Positions 1 through 8,463 of a DNA stretch of 40,902 nt are shown here, in pieces. The notes below the pieces were generated by a model. It was not told the DNA's origin. It saw only the letters and a list, made by a program, of their open reading frames with translations, and searched no databases. Every line of letters begins with the position of its first letter. Within the stretch, counting starts at the first letter, position 1. Made by a program: the position numbers and the translations under genes. Source of the stretch: Coriobacteriales bacterium (GTDB taxonomy: Bacteria > Actinomycetota > Coriobacteriia > Coriobacteriales > UBA8131); the NCBI GenBank assembly GCA_031263105.1, contig JAISGJ010000042.1, positions 1-40,902 on the forward strand, read 5' to 3'.

Positions 1-26
1 CACAGCCCGCGCATGCGCGGGCTGTG
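1..26. repeat. Perfect 26 bp palindrome at left edge
   Basis: Two 13 bp arms (cacagcccgcgca and its complement) meet with no spacer. It lies about 90 bp beyond the phnL stop codon and could act as a rho-independent-like stem for the phn operon. No T-tract follows on the minus strand within the window, so it could equally be the end of the adjacent repeat family. Confidence 0.7.
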
Positions 27-102
27 ACAAAACAGTACCGTCCCCACTGTCACACAAAACAGTACCGTCCCCACTGTCACACAAAAGAACCGTCCCCCTG
101 TG
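27..102. repeat. 27 bp tandem repeat, two full copies plus a degenerate third
   Basis: Units 27-53 and 54-80 are identical and contain the core cagtaccgtccccactgtc. Positions 81-102 carry a shortened variant (gaaccgtccccctgtg). The same gtaccgtcccc core recurs at 15491-15501, so this looks like a dispersed intergenic repeat. It is not a coding region. Confidence 0.85.
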
Positions 103-115
103 CCCCCCTGACACA

Positions 116-880
116 TCAGCCATCGAGGAGTCCCTCCTGCATGTTGTGCTCGCGGTCACAGATGCCTTCCATGAAGTCGAGGTCGTGGAATATCCCGAGC
201 ATCGTCGTGCCGTCCTCCTTCAGGCGCTCGATGAGCTCGCGCACCTTGAGCTTGGAGGCGTTGTCGAGCGAGGCGGTCGGCTCGTCGAGCAGCAGCAGGC
301 GGGGCCTCTTTATCATGGCCATAGCGATGTTCAGCCTGAGCTTCTCGCCGCCCGAGAAGGTGCGCGGGTACAGCCCCCAGAGGGTCGTGGGCAGATCGAA
401 GTGTGCAAGCAGCCGCCGTGCCTCGCTCCGTGCGCGCTCGAGCGCATCCTCCCCCTGCTCCTCCACGGAGTCAAGGGCGCTTTGCAGCACTGCGTCAAAA
501 GCCGTCGTGCGCGGCAGCACCGAGAGGAACTGCGAGATGTAGCCTATCTCGAAGCGCCTGAGCCAGACCATCGACCGCTCGTCCGTCCGCGCCAGGTCGA
601 TGCGCCCGAAGCGCGCGGAATCGTACCAGATGCTCCCTGCCTGCGGCAAGTTGGTGCGGTAGACGCTGCGCAGGATCGTCGACTTGCCGCTGCCGCTCTT
701 GCCCGTGATGCCGACGAACTCCCCGGGACGCAGCCTCAGATGTATGCCGCAGCAGGCGACGACGCGCCGGTTCGCCTCGTGCAGGTCGAAGCGCTTGGAG
801 AGTCCTGCGATCTCGAGCAGCCAAGGGGTGCCGTCGCCTTGGCACACGCCGACCCCTCCGTCCGCGCTCGGGGCGCTCAT
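116..880 (-). CDS. phnL: C-P lyase subunit PhnL (ABC-type ATPase)
   Basis: PhnL is the ABC-family partner of the phosphonate C-P lyase machinery; in E. coli PhnGHIL with PhnM forms the ribose 1-phosphonate triphosphate. It is a cytosolic protein and is not a transporter ATPase. Visible motifs are Walker A GKSGSGKS near residues 60-67, the signature SGGEKLRLN, and Walker B LLLLDEP followed by TASLD and an H-loop (FHD). The ATG at 880 is chosen because it overlaps the phnM stop in an ATGA junction; a longer frame upstream would only be a shadow of phnM. At 254 aa it is slightly longer than E. coli PhnL because of an N-terminal extension of about 20 residues. It is the last phn gene visible. Confidence 0.95.
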   Translation of the reverse strand: MSAPSADGGVGVCQGDGTPWLLEIAGLSKRFDLHEANRRVVACCGIHLRLRPGEFVGITGKSGSGKSTILRSVYRTNLPQAGSIWYDSARFGRIDLARTDERSMVWLRRFEIGYISQFLSVLPRTTAFDAVLQSALDSVEEQGEDALERARSEARRLLAHFDLPTTLWGLYPRTFSGGEKLRLNIAMAMIKRPRLLLLDEPTASLDNASKLKVRELIERLKEDGTTMLGIFHDLDFMEGICDREHNMQEGLLDG

Positions 881-2268
881 GCGCAGCGCTCCCGCCGGAC
901 GAGGCAGGGATAGCACGACCGATAGACGACGTGGCCGTCCACGAGCGCCCGTTCGACGAAGGGCGTCCCCGGGCCTTCTCCCTCCCCCACACCCCAGCTT
1001 TCTCCTGCGTCCGCGCCCGACCCCGCGCCCACGTCCCGGCCCGGCCCCTCCCCTGCGCCCCGGCCCTCCCCGATGCCGTCGTGCTCCCGTATGACGAGGA
1101 GGTCGGCGCACTTGCCGACGGCGACCTCGCCCAGCTCGTGCGCGATGCCGGCCGCGCGGGCGGGGTTCACGGTCACCAGCGCAAAGGCGCGCGCGAGGTC
1201 GATGCCGCAGCAGCGGTTGAGCGCAAAGACCGCCGAGAGCAGGGCGGCCGGACAGTAGTCGCTGCACAGGATGTCGGTCGCCCCGGCGCCGATGGACTCG
1301 CGCGCCGAGAGGTTGCCGGAGTGCGAGCGGCCGAGCAGCACGTTGGGCGCGCCCGCGATGGTGTGGAGGCCCCGCGCCCGCGCGGCCTTGGCGATGTCAA
1401 GCGTCAAAGGGAACTCCGAGATGGACACGCCGATCCCCTGCATGGCCGCAAGCTTCGCTGTGCTGTCGTCGTCGTGGGAGGCGACGGCGATGCCGCGCTG
1501 CTGCGCGATGCGCGCCAGACGCCCCATCTGCTCCAGCGTGAGCCTCGGCGCCGCCTGCTGGGCCGCCACCACGTCGTGGACCTCCGCATCGGACAGGGAG
1601 GGCCGGTAGCCCTTGAGCGTGTCGCCGAAGACCTTGAGGTCGCGGTACTGCCCCTGCCCGGGGGTGTGGTCCATAAAGGAGAGCAGGTCGATCCGCCCGT
1701 CCCGAAGAAGGCCCTCTATCTGCTCCAGCCGGTCGACCGCGTCGGCCTCGACGCGCAGGTGGACGCGGTGCCGGACGAGGTGCCGTCGCGCCTCGCCCGC
1801 ACGCATCCCGTCGATGAGGGCGACAAGGCGCGAGACGTTCTCGAAGCGGCGGATGGGCTTATGGTCGAAGACGAGCATGCGGTAGACGGAAAGCGAGTGG
1901 TAGATGGTCGTCACCCCGTAGGCGGCCATCTCGCGGTCGGTGCCGAACAGGGCCGCGCCCAGGTCCATGAGCACGCCGGGGCGCGGCGACGCCACGCCTT
2001 CCACGTAGTCGGAATGGATGTCAATGAAACCGGGCGCGACCCAGGCGCCCCGAGCGTCGATGACCGCGGCGCCGGGCGGGGGCGGGGCTGACAGCTTGTC
2101 TGGGCGGGCCGGGGGTGCGTCTGGGCGGGCCGGGGCGGAAGCGCTCGGCCGTATCCCCACGATGCGCCCCTCCTCGACCACCACGTCATGGGCGTAGGCG
2201 ACGCGGTCGGCCAGCACCACGTTGCCGCCGCGTATGACCGTGGGGCCTGCCGCTCCTGTGCTGCTCAT
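877..2268 (-). CDS. phnM: Alpha-D-ribose 1-methylphosphonate 5-triphosphate diphosphatase PhnM
   Basis: PhnM is an amidohydrolase-fold enzyme. It removes pyrophosphate from ribose 1-phosphonate 5-triphosphate to give the substrate of PhnJ. The metal-binding strand PGFIDIHSDYVE, the ASHDDD segment and CSDYCP near the C-terminal third are typical of the family. Two low-complexity insertions stand out: a Pro/Ala stretch near residues 43-66 and a Gly/Glu-rich stretch near residues 398-432, both absent from E. coli PhnM. The 463 aa length (E. coli 378) is largely explained by these. The start has a GGAA Shine-Dalgarno-like site. It lies between phnK and phnL, giving the order K-M-L rather than the E. 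coli K-L-M. Confidence 0.95.
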   Translation of the reverse strand: MSSTGAAGPTVIRGGNVVLADRVAYAHDVVVEEGRIVGIRPSASAPARPDAPPARPDKLSAPPPPGAAVIDARGAWVAPGFIDIHSDYVEGVASPRPGVLMDLGAALFGTDREMAAYGVTTIYHSLSVYRMLVFDHKPIRRFENVSRLVALIDGMRAGEARRHLVRHRVHLRVEADAVDRLEQIEGLLRDGRIDLLSFMDHTPGQGQYRDLKVFGDTLKGYRPSLSDAEVHDVVAAQQAAPRLTLEQMGRLARIAQQRGIAVASHDDDSTAKLAAMQGIGVSISEFPLTLDIAKAARARGLHTIAGAPNVLLGRSHSGNLSARESIGAGATDILCSDYCPAALLSAVFALNRCCGIDLARAFALVTVNPARAAGIAHELGEVAVGKCADLLVIREHDGIGEGRGAGEGPGRDVGAGSGADAGESWGVGEGEGPGTPFVERALVDGHVVYRSCYPCLVRRERCA

Positions 2269-2311
2269 AAGCTGTTCCTTTCCTGCTCTGCCACGCCTCG
2301 CGCCGCCTCGC

Positions 2312-3157
2312 TCAGAGAAGGGAGTCGACGAGCTGCTGGGTGTAGCGGTGCTGGGGGTCCTCGAGCACCTGGTCGGTCAGCCCGCCTTCGACGATGCGGC
2401 CTTCGAGCATCACGAAGGTGCGCTGTGCGAGCATGCGGACGACCCCGAGGTCGTGGCTGACCACGAGCATGCTCACCTTGAACTCGCGCCGCAGCTGCAG
2501 GACGAGGTCGAGCACCTTGGCCTGCACGGACAGGTCGAGCCCTGTTGTGACCTCGTCGAGCAGGAGGATGGGCGGGCTGTTCGAGAGCGCCTTGGCTATC
2601 TGCACGCGCTGCTGCATGCCGCCCGAGAACAGGCGCGGCGGCTCGGCGGCGCGCTGCGAGGGGATGTTGACGCGCCCGAGCAGCCAGAGCGCCCGCTTGC
2701 GCATCTGCGAGACGTTGCGGTGCCCGGCGGCTATCATCTGCTCGGCGATGTTGGAGAGCGCACTGTAGTCCATGCGCAGGCCGAGATGGGGGTTCTGGTA
2801 GACCATGCCGAACACGGTGTCGCGTATGGCGCGCTTCTGCTGGTCCGTGCAGGCGAGGAGGTTGCGGGCGCCTCCCTCGACGGGGGCCGCACGGACGTCG
2901 CCCTCCGTCGCCTGCTGGTCGAAGCAGAGGCAGCGCATGAGGGTCGACTTGCCGCTGCCCGACTCGCCGACGATGCCGACTATCTCGCCGGGATACACCG
3001 CAAGCGAGACGTCACGCAACGCGTGCACCGTCCCGCATCGGGGACAGAGCGCTCGCTCGGGGGGCGTCTCAGGGTCCAGGCAGTGCGGGCATCCGGGCCC
3101 GAAGCGGCAGGAGAGGCCGCTGAGGGAGAGGGCGGGCGCCTCGACCTCCCAGCTCAT
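2312..3157 (-). CDS. phnK: C-P lyase subunit PhnK (ABC-type ATPase with Cys4 insertion)
   Basis: PhnK is the second ABC-family ATPase of the C-P lyase complex and docks on PhnJ in the E. coli core complex. Motifs: Walker A GESGSGKS (residues 64-71), signature SGGMQQRVQ, Walker B ILLLDEV with TTGLD, and a switch His in SHDLGV. Before Walker A there is an insertion with two Cys pairs, C23-x2-C26 and C38-x2-C41, in the layout of a zinc ribbon. E. coli PhnK lacks it. The ATG overlaps the phnJ stop (ATGA) and is preceded by a strong AGGAGG. At 281 aa it is longer than E. coli PhnK by roughly this insertion plus small extensions. Confidence 0.96.
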   Translation of the reverse strand: MSWEVEAPALSLSGLSCRFGPGCPHCLDPETPPERALCPRCGTVHALRDVSLAVYPGEIVGIVGESGSGKSTLMRCLCFDQQATEGDVRAAPVEGGARNLLACTDQQKRAIRDTVFGMVYQNPHLGLRMDYSALSNIAEQMIAAGHRNVSQMRKRALWLLGRVNIPSQRAAEPPRLFSGGMQQRVQIAKALSNSPPILLLDEVTTGLDLSVQAKVLDLVLQLRREFKVSMLVVSHDLGVVRMLAQRTFVMLEGRIVEGGLTDQVLEDPQHRYTQQLVDSLL

Positions 3158-4008
3158 GCCGGCACCTCCTCCTGCGCCGTCCGGCGCGACAGGCAGCGGT
3201 CCGTGTCATTGCACTGGTAGCGGGTCGCGCCGTCGGCATCCACCGTCTCGTCGAGATACCCGCAGGTCGCCCCGCAGAGCCGGCAGGCCGCCCCTCCGAA
3301 GGACTCGACCGCGAACGGATAGTCCTCGAAGTCGAGCGGCACGACGTCGGTGAAGGGCGGAATCGCGTATATCTTCTTCTCCCGGCCCGCGCCGAACAGG
3401 GTGAGGTGGGCCGCCTGATGGAGCCTCCGGTTGTCGAAGCGGGGGATAGGGGAAGGCGCCATCACGTAGCGTCCCCCGACGAGCACGGGATGGTCGGCAC
3501 CGGTCGCCGCGCTGCCGAAGCGCACCACCTGCTCGAACAGCTGCAGCCAGGCACCCGTGTAGTCGGCCTCGGCATGGAGGCGGCGCGTCTTAGTCTCGCG
3601 CGGCTCGATGGCACGCAGCGGCTCGGGGGTCGGGACCTGCAGAACCAGCAGCTGATGCTCCTCCAAAGGCTGCTCGGGCACCCGATGGCGCGACTGTATG
3701 AGCGTCGCTGCCGCCGTGCGGGTGGTGACCTCCACGCCCGTGACCATGGTGACGAGCCGTTTGATGCTCACCGCGTTCACGCTGTCGTCATGGCCCTGGT
3801 CGATGACCTTGAGCGTGTCGTCGGGCCCGATGACGGCCAGGGTTATCTGGAGGCCGCCCGTGCCCCATCCCCGCCCGATGGGCATCTCGCGCGAGGCGAA
3901 GGGCACCTGGTAGCCGGGGATGGCTATGCCCTTGAGGATGGCGCGTCTGATCTCACGCTTTGAGCCCTCGTCGAAGTATGCGTAGTTATACATCTGTTCC
4001 ACGGGCAA
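3154..4008 (-). CDS. phnJ: Alpha-D-ribose 1-methylphosphonate 5-phosphate C-P lyase PhnJ
   Basis: PhnJ is the radical-SAM enzyme that breaks the C-P bond, giving an alkane (methane from methylphosphonate) and ribose 1,2-cyclic phosphate 5-phosphate. The characteristic cysteines are present: C242-x2-C245, C266 and C272, in the contexts CRLCG and YQCNDTDRC. The glycine that carries the radical in the E. coli model aligns at G32 (IPGYQVPF). The GWGTGG motif is intact at 47-52. The longest start is TTG (4008), whose numbering aligns exactly with E. coli PhnJ; GTG at 4002 and ATG at 3993 are alternatives. The gene overlaps the end of phnI by 23 nt. All catalytic residues I know of are in place, so it is probably active. 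Confidence 0.97.
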   Translation of the reverse strand: MPVEQMYNYAYFDEGSKREIRRAILKGIAIPGYQVPFASREMPIGRGWGTGGLQITLAVIGPDDTLKVIDQGHDDSVNAVSIKRLVTMVTGVEVTTRTAAATLIQSRHRVPEQPLEEHQLLVLQVPTPEPLRAIEPRETKTRRLHAEADYTGAWLQLFEQVVRFGSAATGADHPVLVGGRYVMAPSPIPRFDNRRLHQAAHLTLFGAGREKKIYAIPPFTDVVPLDFEDYPFAVESFGGAACRLCGATCGYLDETVDADGATRYQCNDTDRCLSRRTAQEEVPA

Positions 4009-5233
4009 CGCCCCCTTCTGTCAGGTCGTCGGGTTCCTGCATGGAGCCCTCCTGCACGCAGGGCGGGGGCATGTCGTCGTCGGGTTCCCGCTCCGCGTTT
4101 CCCTGCGCACGGGTCGTGCGCACGCTGTCGAGCTTGGACTGGAAGGTGACGTAATGGGGCAGCTTGAGATGGGAGACGAAGCCCGTCGCCTCGACTCCGT
4201 CCACGTGCAGGAGCACGAACTCCTCGTCCTCGGTGGGGAAGCCGCCGCCCGTGCCGTCCCCTGCGCCACCGCCTGTGCGCTCAAGGCAATGGTCGAGCAC
4301 GCTCATCGCTATCGCCTTGCTCTCGCAGCGGCCGAGCACCATGCCGTAGCCGATGTCGAGGGAGAGCGCGCCCCCCGCTGCATCCTCGACCTCGAAGAGG
4401 CTCTCGACCTCCGTCACCGGGACCGAGCCGAGGTAGCAGGCGTCCTCGCTGCCACCGGTGCAGAGCGGGTGGTCGACCAGGACCTCGACGCTCCCTGAGC
4501 ACAGCTCGCCCACGGTGGGATGGGCGGGCCCGAAGCCCCGGATGGCCGCATAGCCCAAGGCGAGCACCGCCTGCGTCATCCCGCGCGCAAGGGTCTGGAG
4601 CCGGGCCGAACGGGGGGCGGGAAAGCTCAGCGGCTCCATCGTGACGTCGCAGGGCTCGGTGTCGTCCGGGGCAGGCGGCACCATGAGCCCCTGCTCGACG
4701 AGATAGGCGCTCACGCGCGGCAGCCCCGAGAAGCCCGCCCTCCTCACCAGCTCCTCGGGCACGACGCGCGGGGCAGAGGCGAGGGTGCCCACATCAGCGA
4801 CGGCGGAGGCCGCAGCAGCCGGTGCGGCCTCGACGTCCAGCGTGAAGTCCAGCAGGCGGTGGCTGTAGTCGCGCGTCAGGCCGAGGAGCTGGCCGCCCGG
4901 GACGTCCTTGAACGCCGCCGAGATGCGGCGGGACACCTGCATTCCGTCCGTCTCCACCACGCGCGAGGCATAGGAGCGCTCCAGCGTCGAGCGGAAGGCG
5001 CGCAGCAGGAACACGGCCTCCTCGACCGAGCCGCCGCCCTGCCTGAGCGCCAGGGCCGCAAGACGGGGGGCGTACAGGGACCCCTCCCCCATGACCTGGT
5101 CTATGAGCTCGGGGACGGCTGCGGCGAGGGCGTCGAGCGGGAGAGGGCCGGGGGCTGCGTGCAGCTCGTCGCACAGGAGCCCAAGGCTTGCCGCTATGGC
5201 CTCCTCGCCCCCGCTGACGGCGACATAGGCCAT
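3986..5233 (-). CDS. phnI: C-P lyase core subunit PhnI
   Basis: PhnI is the nucleosidase-like subunit. With PhnG, PhnH and PhnL it attaches the phosphonate to the ribose of ATP or GTP. Recognisable PhnI segments are the N-terminal MAYVAVSGGEEAI, the central TRDYSHRL, and the C-terminal region with LPHYVTFQSKLD. The ATG at 5233 is chosen because the family begins at MAYVAV; the frame upstream is only low-complexity sequence overlapping the phnH end. At 415 aa it exceeds the E. coli protein (354 aa), with extra residues in a Gly-rich loop (near 338-350) and an acidic tail. The start lies 2 nt past the phnH stop codon. Confidence 0.95.
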   Translation of the reverse strand: MAYVAVSGGEEAIAASLGLLCDELHAAPGPLPLDALAAAVPELIDQVMGEGSLYAPRLAALALRQGGGSVEEAVFLLRAFRSTLERSYASRVVETDGMQVSRRISAAFKDVPGGQLLGLTRDYSHRLLDFTLDVEAAPAAAASAVADVGTLASAPRVVPEELVRRAGFSGLPRVSAYLVEQGLMVPPAPDDTEPCDVTMEPLSFPAPRSARLQTLARGMTQAVLALGYAAIRGFGPAHPTVGELCSGSVEVLVDHPLCTGGSEDACYLGSVPVTEVESLFEVEDAAGGALSLDIGYGMVLGRCESKAIAMSVLDHCLERTGGGAGDGTGGGFPTEDEEFVLLHVDGVEATGFVSHLKLPHYVTFQSKLDSVRTTRAQGNAEREPDDDMPPPCVQEGSMQEPDDLTEGGVARGTDV

Positions 5234-5235
5234 GC

Positions 5236-6048
5236 CTACCCCTCCCCCTGCAAGGCGCGCGCACCTGCGGAGGCCGCCGCTGTCGAAGCGCCGCCGGGGC
5301 CCACGCCTGCGGGAACCGCCGCACCCGAAGCATCGCCGCCGCCCTCCCCCTGCAAGGCGCACACGCCTGCCTTTATCCGTGCCGTGCGCGGCAGGCCGAC
5401 AAGGTTGCCCTGGCGGTCGACGAGGAGCAGGTCGATGCCGCAGGGGAACTCGTCATGCCGGCGCAGGCGCCCGGCGAACCAGCCGTCCTCGCTGCTCGCA
5501 AAGAGCTGATGCGACCTGACGCCGGGGCCTGCGACCTCCCACAGGAAGCCCTCCGCGCCGTCGTGGGGCCGCTGGCGCCCCACGTCGCCGGACGCCCGCT
5601 GGCGCTCCGCAGCGTCGGACAACCGTCGGCATTCCACGAGGGCCGTGGCGCCGCGCTCGGGGGAGAGGGCAGTGCCGCCCGTGAGGGCTGCGATGAGGGC
5701 CGCCTGCTCGGCTCTCGGGACATCGGCGGTGAGGAGCGCAAAGGAGGCCCGGTCGGGCGCCACACGTGCCGCAGAGGTCGTGAGGCCGACATGGGCGGCG
5801 ACGTGGCCGGCCAGTTGTGCGCCCCCGTCCGAGGCGCACGATGCCACGGCGAAACCGCAATGCCGGTCGAGGAGCGTCCGCACGATGCACTCGAGAAAGG
5901 GATTGGCGAGCTGCGCGCCTGGGAGCGTCGGTACCCGGAAGATGCGCCCGGGACGCGCCAGGGCGTCCATGAGCGCACGGAAGGCGCACTGGGTGACGAA
6001 TATGCGAGGGTCGTGCGCTTGCACAGGGGCCCTTTCTTGGTCATACAT
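5236..6048 (-). CDS. phnH: C-P lyase core subunit PhnH
   Basis: PhnH is a structural subunit of the PhnGHIJ core. The segment FRALMDALARPGRIFRVP near residues 23-40 is diagnostic, as is the later GIDLLLVDRQGNLVGLPRTARI. The protein is 270 aa against about 194 in E. coli. The excess comes from a loop near residues 142-165 and an Ala/Gly-rich C-terminal tail of about 45 residues. The duplicated ALQGEGG words in that tail show local tandem duplication of coding DNA. The start ATG overlaps the end of phnG by 8 nt, so translation is probably coupled. Confidence 0.94.
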   Translation of the reverse strand: MYDQERAPVQAHDPRIFVTQCAFRALMDALARPGRIFRVPTLPGAQLANPFLECIVRTLLDRHCGFAVASCASDGGAQLAGHVAAHVGLTTSAARVAPDRASFALLTADVPRAEQAALIAALTGGTALSPERGATALVECRRLSDAAERQRASGDVGRQRPHDGAEGFLWEVAGPGVRSHQLFASSEDGWFAGRLRRHDEFPCGIDLLLVDRQGNLVGLPRTARIKAGVCALQGEGGGDASGAAVPAGVGPGGASTAAASAGARALQGEG

Positions 6049-6604
6049 CGCTCGTCGCCTCCCTCGCCATCGACGAGAACTCGACCCGGGTCCGCCCGAT
6101 GCGCTCCTGTCCGATGCGGCGGGCTGCGGCCAGCCGGGCCTCCTCGGCTTGGAGCAGCGCGACCCAACCGGACTCCTCGGGCAGGGGCGCGGGTGCGCTC
6201 ATCACTGCGTCGACGACCGCCAGCGCGAAGGCTCGCTGACGCTCGGAACCGAGCAGGAGGCCGATGCCGGGCAGCTCGCCAAGGCGCACGCGGCATTCGG
6301 TCGCCAAGGCCTCCCCCAGGTAGAACAGGCCGCCCCGGGCGCTCTCGCGCACCTTGAGGACGACGAGCATCTCGTGCGGGGCGGCCAGCGTCACGACAGT
6401 GTGGCGCCGAAGGGCCTGTGCACAGAGCCGTGCCGAGAGGCCGGGGTCGCCCTCGACCAGAATGCGCGTCCTTTGCAGACGGCCCATCCGAAGACCTGCG
6501 GCAACGCCTCCCACGCAACTCGCAGGCTCGTCGCCCTTGCGGCCCGAAGTCCCCTTGTCCGCACGCCCTGCGCCCCCGCCGCCCATCCGAGACTCCTCGC
6601 TCAT
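6041..6604 (-). CDS. phnG: C-P lyase core subunit PhnG
   Basis: PhnG is the small core subunit that pairs with PhnI and PhnH. The recognisable part runs from RTRILVEGDPGL to the C-terminal RVEFSSMARE, including FYLGEALATECRV in the middle. The ATG at 6604 overlaps the stop of the upstream permease gene (ATGA). This gives 187 aa with about 40 low-complexity residues before the conserved domain. An internal ATG (at MGRLQRTRI) is an alternative that would bring the length close to E. coli PhnG (150 aa). Confidence 0.93.
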   Translation of the reverse strand: MSEESRMGGGGAGRADKGTSGRKGDEPASCVGGVAAGLRMGRLQRTRILVEGDPGLSARLCAQALRRHTVVTLAAPHEMLVVLKVRESARGGLFYLGEALATECRVRLGELPGIGLLLGSERQRAFALAVVDAVMSAPAPLPEESGWVALLQAEEARLAAARRIGQERIGRTRVEFSSMAREATSDV

Positions 6605-7605
6605 GACCGAATATACCTCCTCCTCAGCCGCGTCGCAACGAGCTCGAGCGCCGCTGCGACCGCCAGGCAGAGGTAGACGATGAAGCCGACCTCGTGGATG
6701 TTGTGGTAGAAGCTGCCGGCAAGGAACAGTTGCAGCCCTATGCCCCCTGCCCCTGCGACCGCACCGACGGCGACTGCGTTGACGAAGTTTATCTCGAAGC
6801 GGATGAAGCCCCACGAGAGCATCTCGCTCGTCTTCTCGGGGACCACCGCCTGGAACACGGTCTGCCACCAGGACGCGCCGCTCGCGCGCAGGGCCTCGAT
6901 GACACCGGGATCGACCTCCTCGAAGCTCTCGGAATAGGCCTTGACGAGGAAGGCGACGCTGTGGAACAGCAGGCCGCAGACCGCCGCCTCCGGCCCCAGG
7001 CCGATGGCGACCGTGAAGATGAGGACCCACAGTATGGTCGGGACGGCCCGGAAGAAGGACATGACCGCCTTTATCCCATTGCTGACAAGGCGGTTCGAGA
7101 GGTTCGCCGCCGCGAGCAGGCCGAGCACGAAGGCGAGGGCTGCGCCGACGAAGGTGGTGAGCACGGCGAGCCCCAAGGAGACGAACAGTCCCCCCGTCAC
7201 GTCGCCGAGGCCGAAGTGCTTGTCGATGTAGGGCTGCGTCATCATGACGAGGAAGTCCCTGAGCATGGCGGAAAGGGCCGCAAGAAAGGGCGTCTTGCCG
7301 TAGTCGAGGGCCAGCATCGTGTACGCGGTCAGCAGGGCGAGCACCACGACCACCGCGCCGAGCATCACGTTGGGCCGCGAAAGCGTGCGGATGCGGATAA
7401 GGCCGTGCCGGTTGTGCAACACGACGCGCCCCACCGCCTCGTCAAGGCCGCGTGCGCCCCCGACGGCGGCAAGGCCGGGAGCCGCAAGGCCCTGCCCAGG
7501 GCCGGGGGCGGCAAGGCCCTGACGGACGATGCCGTAGGTCACCGTGCCGAGCGGCAGCTGGGGGACGGGCGGGCGGCCGTTCGCAAGGGGCGGGCGGACG
7601 TTCAC
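6601..7605 (-). CDS. phnE: Phosphonate ABC transporter permease PhnE (second copy)
   Basis: Membrane permease of the PhnCDE phosphonate importer. At least five hydrophobic helices follow an N-terminal low-complexity region of about 75 residues. The family EAA loop reads EALRASGASWWQTVFQAVVPE, the coupling site for the PhnC ATPase. The protein begins with GTG overlapping the stop of the upstream permease gene (GTGA). The unusual N-terminus includes repeated GLAAPG words (residues 30-45). Two adjacent permease genes suggest a heterodimeric pore, as in other phn operons with paired phnE genes. Confidence 0.94.
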   Translation of the reverse strand: MNVRPPLANGRPPVPQLPLGTVTYGIVRQGLAAPGPGQGLAAPGLAAVGGARGLDEAVGRVVLHNRHGLIRIRTLSRPNVMLGAVVVVLALLTAYTMLALDYGKTPFLAALSAMLRDFLVMMTQPYIDKHFGLGDVTGGLFVSLGLAVLTTFVGAALAFVLGLLAAANLSNRLVSNGIKAVMSFFRAVPTILWVLIFTVAIGLGPEAAVCGLLFHSVAFLVKAYSESFEEVDPGVIEALRASGASWWQTVFQAVVPEKTSEMLSWGFIRFEINFVNAVAVGAVAGAGGIGLQLFLAGSFYHNIHEVGFIVYLCLAVAAALELVATRLRRRYIRS

Positions 7606-8432
7606 AGTATCGCCCTTCTGACGAGGTTCGACGTGAGCTCGAGCGCTATGACCACGACGACGACGGCGAGCACCACCAGGCCGGCGTTGTCGTAGCGGAA
7701 GCTCTTGTAGTAGAGGTCGAACACGAAGCCGATGCCCGTGCCCGTGAGGATGCCGACGAGCGTGGCGTCGCGCACGTTGGTCTCTATCATGAACAGCACC
7801 CAGCTGACGACCGCGGTCGCGCTCAGGGGCATGACCGCCTGGGCGACCAGCTGCCCGTAGGTCGCGCCGGTCGCGCGCAGGGCCTCGACCGCACCGCCGC
7901 TCACCTCGTCGATGCTCTCGAGGAAGCAGCGGGTCAGGTAGCCGAGGCTGCCGAGGAACAGGGCAAGGTAGCCGGTGAACTCGCTTTGCCGAAACGACAG
8001 CAGCAGAAGCAGCGCCCAGGCGACCGTGGGGATGTTGCGCAGCAGCGACGCGACGGCGCGCACGGCAAGGGGGACGGGCCCTCCCAAACCGACGGAGCGC
8101 GAGCCGATCACGGCGAGCAGCAGCGCAAGGACGGCCGCCGTGCAGCTCGCGGCGACCGAGACGAGGACCGTCGAGGCGAGCTGGGAGACGATGGTGCCCA
8201 ACTTGGAGAAGGACGCGACGGTGGGCATGAAGTTCGAGAACATCCAGACGATGCCGCCCGGAAGGTCGTGCAGGGCCGCCGGGAGGTCGAATCCGAGCAG
8301 GGAGCCGATCGCCCCGTTGAGCACGAGAAGGACGGCGGCCGCAAGCGCGACGAAGAGCGTGCGCCTGCGGAAGAAGCCGACGGCCCTCTCCAACGCCTCC
8401 GCGCTCCTCGATGCCTCCGCCTCCATCAGCAT
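7602..8432 (-). CDS. phnE: Phosphonate ABC transporter permease PhnE (first copy)
   Basis: First of two PhnE-like integral membrane proteins, 276 aa with about six hydrophobic segments. The EAA-type coupling loop is EALRATGATYGQLVAQAVMP. RNIPTVAWALLL and GTGIGFVFDLYYKSFRYDNAG are typical of PhnE. ATG at 8432 is used; a second in-frame ATG follows two codons later. It lies 31 nt downstream of phnC and overlaps the next permease gene by 4 nt. Confidence 0.95.
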   Translation of the reverse strand: MLMEAEASRSAEALERAVGFFRRRTLFVALAAAVLLVLNGAIGSLLGFDLPAALHDLPGGIVWMFSNFMPTVASFSKLGTIVSQLASTVLVSVAASCTAAVLALLLAVIGSRSVGLGGPVPLAVRAVASLLRNIPTVAWALLLLLSFRQSEFTGYLALFLGSLGYLTRCFLESIDEVSGGAVEALRATGATYGQLVAQAVMPLSATAVVSWVLFMIETNVRDATLVGILTGTGIGFVFDLYYKSFRYDNAGLVVLAVVVVVIALELTSNLVRRAIL

Positions 8433-8463
8433 GCCTCTCTGTGTGCCGACAGCCTGGCCTCCA

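Noticed and set aside
27-102. Possible CRISPR array
   Set aside because: The 27 bp units are directly adjacent with no spacers and only about 2.5 copies; no cas genes nearby.
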